Source of the DNA: Candidatus Eiseniibacteriota bacterium
Lineage (GTDB): Bacteria; Eisenbacteria; RBG-16-71-46; JABDJR01
NCBI GenBank assembly: GCA_013003415.1
Contig: JABDJR010000696.1
Coordinates: 1 to 10,720 of the forward strand
Direction of reading: 5' to 3'
Length of the DNA stretch: 10,720 nt
Shown: positions 1-4,252 of the stretch, piece by piece
Position numbering within the stretch: the stretch's first letter is position 1
How the letters are laid out: each line of letters begins with the position of its first letter
Notes under the pieces: model-generated
Databases searched by the model: none
What the model was told of the DNA's origin: nothing
What the model saw: the letters and a program-made list of their open reading frames with translations, nothing else
Position numbers and translations under genes: made by a program

Positions 1-1187
1 GTGTTCCCCTTGCCGTCGTTCGCGGCGAAAGCGATTTGGGAACCGTCCTCGGAAAAGGAATAGGCACCTTCGTTAGAAGCTTCAATATTGTCCGCCAAAA
101 CCCTTTGATCGCCAGTTTCCATGGAGATGGCCACAAGGCGGCTCTTTGGCGCTGCGCTCCCAGGGCTGTCCAGAGGCCGCTCCACGTAAGCAACCCATTT
201 ACCGTCATCGGAAAGGCGCGGGGCGGAACGCCGCGAGTCGCCCTCGGTTAAGGGGCGGGATTCTCCGGTTTCGATGTCGTAGAAGAAAACCTGCGTGAAG
301 CTATTTTTGCGAAGGAAGATAATTTCCTCGTCGTTTGGACTCCAGCTTGGGCTCGTATCTTCCTCGGGGCCATGGGTCAGAGCAATGCTTCTGAAGTTTT
401 CCCGGTCATAAAGAAACAGGTCGCGACTACCCGATGCGAAGGACGTATAGATCATGTACTTGCGATTGTTTGACCAGGTCGGCTCACTCAGTCTTCCCGC
501 GCCTAAGGGAAGAATCTCCATAGTGCCGTCTTTGCGGTTAAACACGCGAATGTCGCTGACTTTGGCACCGTAATCGGGAAGACTGGCAACCGTGACGTCG
601 TCGGGGCCCGGGCCATAGTTGGCGCTAACCTCCCAACGAGGAGTTTCAGCAATGTAAACAAGTTCGCCGGTTTCAAAATCAACCGCGCCGCAGTCGCGAT
701 TGTCGCCATTGAACTTTGTATAAAGGCCCTCTGTACCATCCGGACTAATATCCATCAGGTAGGCTAGCGGCGTAGCGTTTACGTCTTCCAACACTTCGCC
801 TTCCATGTTCACGAGTTTGAGTTCCCCCATAGGAATGGTGACAACATAAAAACGGTCGCCGGCGGGATGCCATCGCGCAAAAATCGCATTCGATTCAAAA
901 TTGGGAAGGAGCCTTGGCTCTTCTGGAGATGCCGCATCCATGGCATTCGCATCCATGAAATAAATGGAAAAGTCACCACCCTCACGCTTGGTAAACGCGA
1001 TGGTGTCTCCATCAGGAGAAACGCGAGGATTGTTGTGGAATGAAGAAGTAGCGGTTAAACGAGTCTCGCGCGAACCGGCATCGGCTTCATTGCGCTCGGC
1101 ACAGCCCGTGAGAATGCCAAAAACAGAAAGAGCTGCGATGGCAAGAATCGCAGCTCTGTTCCAGACCACTTTTGTTTGGGCAGACAC
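1..1187 (-). CDS. TolB/PD40-type beta-propeller lipoprotein (partial, C-terminus beyond left edge)
   Basis: The frame is open from 1187 to the window edge, about 395 codons. The N-terminus reads as a lipoprotein signal: a basic n-region (VSAQTKVVWNR), a hydrophobic stretch (AAILAIAALSVFGI) and a lipobox LTGC, so the mature protein should begin at that Cys and be membrane-anchored. The rest is built of repeats of the PD40/WD40-like TolB type: 'NPRVSPDGDTIAFTKREGG', 'SPSWSPNDEEIIFLRK', 'APRLSDDGKWVAYVE' and 'YSFSEDGSQIAFAANDGKG', each a blade of the form PxxSPDGxxIAF. Such proteins usually act as binding or scaffold domains in the periplasm or at the outer membrane; the partner cannot be told here. 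I chose GTG at 1187 because it gives a normal signal peptide and has AGGA 4 nt upstream. An in-frame ATG at 1256 would add 23 residues without an obvious ribosome site. It is separated from the upstream EBP gene by a terminator and a sigma-54 promoter. Confidence 0.85.
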   Translation of the reverse strand, partial: MSAQTKVVWNRAAILAIAALSVFGILTGCAERNEADAGSRETRLTATSSFHNNPRVSPDGDTIAFTKREGGDFSIYFMDANAMDAASPEEPRLLPNFESNAIFARWHPAGDRFYVVTIPMGELKLVNMEGEVLEDVNATPLAYLMDISPDGTEGLYTKFNGDNRDCGAVDFETGELVYIAETPRWEVSANYGPGPDDVTVASLPDYGAKVSDIRVFNRKDGTMEILPLGAGRLSEPTWSNNRKYMIYTSFASGSRDLFLYDRENFRSIALTHGPEEDTSPSWSPNDEEIIFLRKNSFTQVFFYDIETGESRPLTEGDSRRSAPRLSDDGKWVAYVERPLDSPGSAAPKSRLVAISMETGDQRVLADNIEASNEGAYSFSEDGSQIAFAANDGKGN

Positions 1188-1295
1188 GCTATCCTGAAGG
1201 GGATATGCTCGCGCGTCTTTTGGGGATGGAAAATTGTTTTTGTTGACCGGGTTCATAGCACATCACCCATCGAGCTCCAGCAGTAGCAGTAGTCC

Positions 1296-1370
1296 AAAAA
1301 AATACGCCTTCCTAACCCCGACGGATCCCCCTCAAGCTCTACTTATAATCACGTCGGGGTTAGGGAAGGC
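1296..1370 (-). terminator. intrinsic terminator with long stem
   Basis: Arms 1352-1370 and 1306-1323 pair over 18 bp with one bulged base, and a further GAT/ATC can pair inside. On the minus strand the stem is followed by GTA and then seven T (1302-1296). The 28-nt loop is long for an intrinsic terminator. It would end both the predicted small RNA and any read-through from the EBP gene. No T-run follows the hairpin on the plus strand, so it works in one direction. Confidence 0.75.
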
Positions 1371-1374
1371 TCAC

Positions 1375-1407
1375 GACCCCCAAGCTGTTCCTCTAGACTT
1401 AGGGGTC
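1375..1407 (-). other. RNA stem-loop 1 of the candidate small RNA
   Basis: GACCCCTAAG (1407-1398) pairs with CTTGGGGGTC (1384-1375): 10 bp including one U-G wobble, which is allowed only in the minus-strand RNA. In the plus-strand copy the same position is a C-A mismatch. That favours a function as minus-strand RNA. The 13-nt loop holds a purine-rich AGAGGAACAG. Confidence 0.6.
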
Positions 1408-1417
1408 AGATCTGACC
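1404..1417. repeat. 14-bp perfect palindrome at the predicted transcription start
   Basis: GGTCAGATCTGACC is a perfect 14-bp palindrome covering the predicted start (about 1415) of the sigma-54 transcript. It could be a repressor site, or an alternative fold at the 5' end of the RNA that competes with stem-loop 1, because both use the GGTC/GACC bases. Confidence 0.5.
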
Positions 1418-1426
1418 GTCTCTATC

Positions 1427-1441
1427 GCAACCCTTGTGCCA
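1427..1441 (-). promoter_or_regulatory. sigma-54 (-24/-12) promoter
   Basis: The minus strand reads TGGCAC-AAGGG-TTGC. It matches the RpoN consensus TGGCAC-N5-TTGC at every fixed base, with GG at -24 and GC at -12 in exact spacing. Transcription would start near 1415 and run towards the lipoprotein gene. It lies in a non-coding region beside an EBP gene. No other full match was noticed in the intergenic regions of the window. Confidence 0.85.
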
Positions 1442-1462
1442 CTCCGCGATAATTCTCACAAC

Positions 1463-1478
1463 CTATGAATTCACATAG
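1463..1478. repeat. short inverted repeat upstream of the sigma-54 promoter
   Basis: CTATG-AATTCA-CATAG has perfect 5-bp arms with a 6-nt spacer, about 55 bp upstream of the predicted start. Its role is unknown; it may be a protein site between the activator sites and the promoter, or chance. Confidence 0.25.
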
Positions 1479-1499
1479 CCTTACGGTGACAACCGGTTT

Positions 1500-1529
1500 G
1501 AATGAAGTCGAGGTTTTGATCTTTCATTC
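1500..1529. repeat. 7-bp inverted repeat next to operator site A
   Basis: GAATGAA (1500-1506) and TTCATTC (1523-1529) are perfect inverted arms 16 nt apart, directly abutting the GTCAC of site A. They could be a second protein site in the enhancer region. Their sequence is unlike the GTCA element, so a different protein or chance is possible. Confidence 0.3.
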
Positions 1530-1544
1530 GTCACGATTTGTGAC
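1530..1544. promoter_or_regulatory. putative EBP binding site A (upstream activating sequence)
   Basis: GTCAC-GATTT-GTGAC is an inverted repeat with 5-bp arms and a 5-nt spacer, centred about 122 bp upstream of the predicted sigma-54 start. That is a usual enhancer distance for EBPs. It shares the pattern GTCAY-NN-TTT-RTGWC with sites at 1616-1630 and 3247-3261. Binding by the neighbouring Fis-type HTH protein is inferred. Confidence 0.55.
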
Positions 1545-1615
1545 ACAGATCGCTCGTCACAACCTAAACCAATAGAATCAAATCACTTAGCGTCAAAACC
1601 AGGAATGCGACGATT

Positions 1616-1630
1616 GTCATTTTTTATGAC
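1616..1630. promoter_or_regulatory. putative EBP binding site B
   Basis: GTCAT-TTTTT-ATGAC is a perfect 5-bp-arm inverted repeat with a 5-nt spacer, five bases past the stop codon of the EBP gene and about 208 bp upstream of the predicted sigma-54 start. It fits the same 15-bp pattern as site A. On the minus strand it is not followed by a T-run, so it is a poor terminator candidate. Confidence 0.5.
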
Positions 1631-1635
1631 TTGCG

Positions 1636-3222
1636 TCACTTCCACTGAGATTCGCGGATAAGGCCGTGTTTTCTCAACTTGTTGTGGAAGTTGGTCCTGG
1701 AGATCGCCAAGCGGTCGGCCGCTTCAGAAACCACACCCTTGGAATCTTCAAGCGCCTTCATGAGCAGGTCGCGCTCTAAAACATGAAGGCTTTCTTTCAA
1801 GCCACCCTGCAACACAACTGGAGTAGAAGCTGAACTCGTTTCCGCAAAGGGAAGGTCATCCACAGTCACCGGACCGCCCTCAGGAATCAGCAACAACCCG
1901 CGCTCAATGACATTGCGAAGTTCACGCACATTTCCCGGCCAACCGTAGGCCAACAAAGCTTCTTCCGCCTCACTGGTAAAACCTGAAACTCGACGGTGTG
2001 TTTCGGTGGACAGCTCATCTAAGAATTTGCGAGCCAGAGGCAAGATTTCTTCTCTTCGCTCTCGAAGGGGCGGCACGGTCAAGGTGATGACATTCAACCG
2101 ATAGTAAAGGTCTTCGCGAAACGTTTTGTCGGCAATAGCGACCTGCAAGTTTTGATTGGTGGCCGCAATGACGCGCACATCCACCGCAACATCATGGTTC
2201 GAACCAATGGGACGCACGGTTCGTTGTTCCAGCACGGTTAACAGTTTAACCTGAGCATCAAGTGGTAGCTCTCCCACCTCATCGAGGAAAATGGTGCCCC
2301 CATGAGCCTCCACAAAAAGACCCTGGCGATCGCGGTCCGCCCCCGTAAAAGACCCCTTCTTGTGCCCGAAAAGCTCACTTTCGATGAGGTTGGCCGGAAC
2401 CGCTCCGCAGTTGATTTCGACGAAAGGACCCCCTTTTCGACGGCTAACGCGGTGTACGATCCGTGCCACGAGGCTCTTCCCTGTACCGCTTTCGCCCAAC
2501 AAAAGCACCGTGGCATCGGTGGCTCCGGTGCCCTCCACCTGACGGGCAAGGTGTCTCATCTTCGGGCTTCTACTTTTGATCCAGCTTAAGTCCGGGGCAG
2601 TCCCACCTTTTACGCGCTCCAAGTGTTGCAGCCGCCGCCCTAAGCTTTGGGCCTTGTTCCTAAGCGCCTGCACCAAGTTCGCGTTCTTCAAGAACAAGGA
2701 CGCCTGAGCGGCAAGCGTTTCCAACATCTTTAGATCACGAGAGTCAAAAGGAGAGCCCACTTCCTTTCGCCCCAGACAAATCCACCCCAACAGTTCGCCC
2801 TGATATTGAAAAGGGGCTGCCATGAAGGCACGGGGTAAACTTTCGGGAACGGAGGGGAGCGCCTTCTTTTTCGCAAACGCTTTGTGAAGGTCATCGGTCA
2901 GAAACGAACTGTGCTTCTTTTTCGAAGCCGCTGTAGAACCCGTATCCCCAGAAAGAAAGGAAGCCGTAATCGCCGCGGCCAGATCCTGATCGACTCCATC
3001 CAAAGATGTAATCTCCAGCCCTTCGCGCATGCGAACCACCCAACCTAAATCGGAGGAGATAAGAGACTGGGTTTCTTGCCGGAGATAGGCGTCGATATCC
3101 TCGAGTTCCTCGGGGTTTGCCAGAACTCGGGAGAGGGAGTGAATGAAATCGAGCTCTTCAAAGGCGCCAATCAGACGCTCGGTGACGTTCTCGAGTCGAC
3201 TTTCTGGGGTTTTCTTGGTCAT
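1636..3222 (-). CDS. sigma-54-dependent transcriptional activator (GAF-AAA+-Fis)
   Basis: The 528-residue protein has the standard EBP layout. An N-terminal GAF-like sensor covers about 20-182 and a short linker about 185-205. The AAA+ domain covers about 215-445, with Walker A GESGTGK (243-249), ESELFGH (281-287), the sigma-54 contact loop as GSFTGA (290-295), Walker B IFLDE (311-315), sensor I AATNQ (353-357), LYYRLN with a finger Arg, and GWPGNVREL (427-435). A Fis-type helix-turn-helix covers about 480-521. It should hydrolyse ATP to open sigma-54 promoters after binding DNA upstream. There is no receiver domain, so the signal is more likely a small molecule or protein sensed by GAF than phosphotransfer. 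ATG at 3222 has AGGA 8 nt upstream. Likely targets are the promoter at 1427-1441 and its own gene. The usual GAFTGA loop has Ser for the first Ala. Confidence 0.95.
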   Translation of the reverse strand: MTKKTPESRLENVTERLIGAFEELDFIHSLSRVLANPEELEDIDAYLRQETQSLISSDLGWVVRMREGLEITSLDGVDQDLAAAITASFLSGDTGSTAASKKKHSSFLTDDLHKAFAKKKALPSVPESLPRAFMAAPFQYQGELLGWICLGRKEVGSPFDSRDLKMLETLAAQASLFLKNANLVQALRNKAQSLGRRLQHLERVKGGTAPDLSWIKSRSPKMRHLARQVEGTGATDATVLLLGESGTGKSLVARIVHRVSRRKGGPFVEINCGAVPANLIESELFGHKKGSFTGADRDRQGLFVEAHGGTIFLDEVGELPLDAQVKLLTVLEQRTVRPIGSNHDVAVDVRVIAATNQNLQVAIADKTFREDLYYRLNVITLTVPPLRERREEILPLARKFLDELSTETHRRVSGFTSEAEEALLAYGWPGNVRELRNVIERGLLLIPEGGPVTVDDLPFAETSSASTPVVLQGGLKESLHVLERDLLMKALEDSKGVVSEAADRLAISRTNFHNKLRKHGLIRESQWK

Positions 3223-3246
3223 GGATGGTGTCCTAGGCCGATAAGT

Positions 3247-3261
3247 GACACAAATTATGAC
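3247..3261. promoter_or_regulatory. putative EBP binding site C (autoregulatory)
   Basis: Read on the minus strand this is GTCAT-AATTT-GTGTC, matching the A and B sites except for one base in the last arm. An 18-bp comparison with site A agrees at 14 positions. On the plus strand it also reads as two TGACACA copies 12 bp apart (3246-3252 and 3258-3264). It lies 24 bp upstream of the EBP start codon, where binding would most likely block transcription. Confidence 0.5.
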
Positions 3262-3317
3262 ACATTGCTTCCGACGTTGGAGCGGGGAATCCAGAGAAAG
3301 AGACCGAATTATCAGGG

Positions 3318-3339
3318 CAAGCCCGGATTTTCAGGCTTG
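3318..3339 (-). terminator. possible hairpin after the phosphatase gene
   Basis: CAAGCC (3318-3323) and GGCTTG (3334-3339) form perfect 6-bp arms with a 10-nt loop, starting 5 nt after the stop of the phosphatase gene on the minus strand. No T-run follows, so it would be a weak intrinsic terminator or only an RNA 3'-end stabiliser between the phosphatase and EBP genes. Confidence 0.3.
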
Positions 3340-3344
3340 GAGGG

Positions 3345-4124
3345 TTATTCGGTGGGAGCCGTGCCTTCGTAAAAACGAACCACCATCACCGTAATATTGT
3401 CGAGACCACCCGCCTCGCGGGCCATTGAGACCAGGTTTCCGCAAGCGTATTCGATGGAATCAGCCTGCAACACCTCGGCGATGGCATCGTCGCCCACCAT
3501 GCCGGTCAGTCCGTCGGAGCACAAAATAAGGGTTTGAGCCGCCTGAGGGACAATGGGATTCGGATTGAGATCGACATGGACCTCTTCACTGATTCCCAAA
3601 CATCGGGTGAGGATATTATGGGCTTCCTTGGGAATCGCTCGGTTGCCGCCCTTCTTCTCTAGCTCTGTGGCCAACGTGTGATCCAACGTCAGCTGCTTAA
3701 GTTTCGACCCATTAAGCATATAGGCCCGACTGTCGCCCACGTGAGCCAGGCTGACCTCTTTATTCAGCACAATCAGAGCGGTACAGGTGGTGCCCATACC
3801 CTTTTGTTGGGTATTTGCGGCAGCGCGTTCAAAAATGACTTTGTTGGCTTCTTGAATGCCCTCATTCAACAGTTCGCGGGACGAACCGTCACTGAAGGAC
3901 AACAGAAAGTGGTTGGAAAGAGTTTCCAGAGCCAGTTGACTGGCCACTTCGCCGGCGGCGGCGCCGCCCATACCGTCAGCAACAACAAGGAGATACCCCC
4001 GGTCAGGGCCGCCCCAGTAAACCCCCGCCGAGTCTTCATTGTTGTCTCGGACGCAGCCAACATCGCTATCCCAAACGACTTCCGCGTACCAGCCCTTCCC
4101 CAACTCTAATGTCTTACTTTCCAA
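3345..4124 (-). CDS. PP2C-type (PPM/Stp1-like) serine/threonine protein phosphatase
   Basis: The 259-residue protein carries the metal-dependent PPM phosphatase motifs in order: SDVGCVRDNNED (20-31), VVADGMGG (47-54), GTTCTALIV (111-119), VSLAHVGDSRAY (124-135), DHTLATELEKKG (148-159), LILCSDGLTGMV (199-210) and GGLDNITVMVV (239-249). The metal ligands D31, D50, D204 and D242 are all present. It is a single soluble domain with no membrane segment, typical of bacterial Stp/PstP enzymes that reverse Hanks-type kinases. No kinase gene is visible nearby, so its substrate is unknown. The start is TTG at 4124, with AGGGAG 6 nt upstream. No ATG precedes the first core motif, and the next in-frame Met (residue 52) would remove it. 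It lies 122 bp upstream of the EBP gene on the same strand and is divergent from aceE. Confidence 0.93.
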   Translation of the reverse strand: MESKTLELGKGWYAEVVWDSDVGCVRDNNEDSAGVYWGGPDRGYLLVVADGMGGAAAGEVASQLALETLSNHFLLSFSDGSSRELLNEGIQEANKVIFERAAANTQQKGMGTTCTALIVLNKEVSLAHVGDSRAYMLNGSKLKQLTLDHTLATELEKKGGNRAIPKEAHNILTRCLGISEEVHVDLNPNPIVPQAAQTLILCSDGLTGMVGDDAIAEVLQADSIEYACGNLVSMAREAGGLDNITVMVVRFYEGTAPTE

Positions 4125-4177
4125 TCCTGTCTCCCTTGAGCTTTGGATGTCAATTTGAAGATTGCGGCACCCGGTTC

Positions 4178-4207
4178 TTGGCCTGGATGCATGGCGTTGG
4201 TTACAAT
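4178..4207 (+). promoter_or_regulatory. possible sigma-70 promoter for the PDH operon
   Basis: TTGGCC (4178-4183), an 18-nt spacer and TACAAT (4202-4207) give 4/6 and 5/6 matches to the -35 and -10 consensus, placing a start near 4214 and a leader of about 40 nt before aceE. On the minus strand TATATT overlaps the same -10 region, with only a poor -35 (TTTAGG), so the divergent phosphatase promoter may overlap. No complete PdhR-type operator is present, only a TTGGT half site at 4198-4202. Confidence 0.35.
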
Positions 4208-4252
4208 ATACGGTTCTTACAGGTATGCCTAAAGAAAAGCGAGGTGCCTTAG

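Larger units (their letters stand above)
1296..1415 (-). ncRNA. candidate sigma-54-dependent small RNA (~120 nt)
   Basis: The minus strand here is bounded by a full-consensus sigma-54 promoter (1441-1427, predicted start near 1415) and an intrinsic terminator ending in T7 (1302-1296). The predicted transcript folds into two stem-loops. The first pairs 1407-1398 with 1384-1375: 10 bp with one U-G wobble and a 13-nt loop containing AGAGGAAC. The second is the terminator stem, 1370-1352 with 1323-1306, whose 28-nt loop contains GAGGGGGAU. No ATG lies in the transcript. The only ribosome-site-like start, AGAGGA before a TTG, would give seven codons. The gene sits directly downstream of a sigma-54 activator gene, as with Qrr1 beside LuxO. 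The alternative is a 5' leader with an attenuator for the lipoprotein gene at 1187. The ends are inferred and no known RNA family was recognised. Confidence 0.6.

Noticed and set aside
1279..1294. Short CAGTAG triplet-type repeat
   Set aside because: Only two and a bit units, too short to be a functional tandem repeat.
1306..1417. Cluster of palindromes read as a REP/BIME or transposon-end remnant
   Set aside because: Possible, but the T7 run, the strand-specific U-G pair and the correctly spaced sigma-54 promoter are better explained by a transcription unit. No transposase fragment, target duplication or GTAG/GGAG-type REP mark was seen. A genome-wide copy count would settle it.
1576..1589. 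IHF-like site (AATCAA...TTA) between the putative enhancer sites and the EBP stop
   Set aside because: The spacer is one base too long for WATCAA-N4-TTR, and it lies upstream of site A rather than between enhancer and promoter.
4148..4153. Perfect TTGACA on the minus strand upstream of the phosphatase gene
   Set aside because: A -10 box at normal spacing would fall on the ribosome site at the TTG start, and the sequence there (ACAGGA) is not a -10 element.
4233..4248. Sigma-54-like AGGCAC-N5-TTTT on the minus strand upstream of the phosphatase gene
   Set aside because: The -12 element lacks the essential GC and the first base of the -24 box is wrong.
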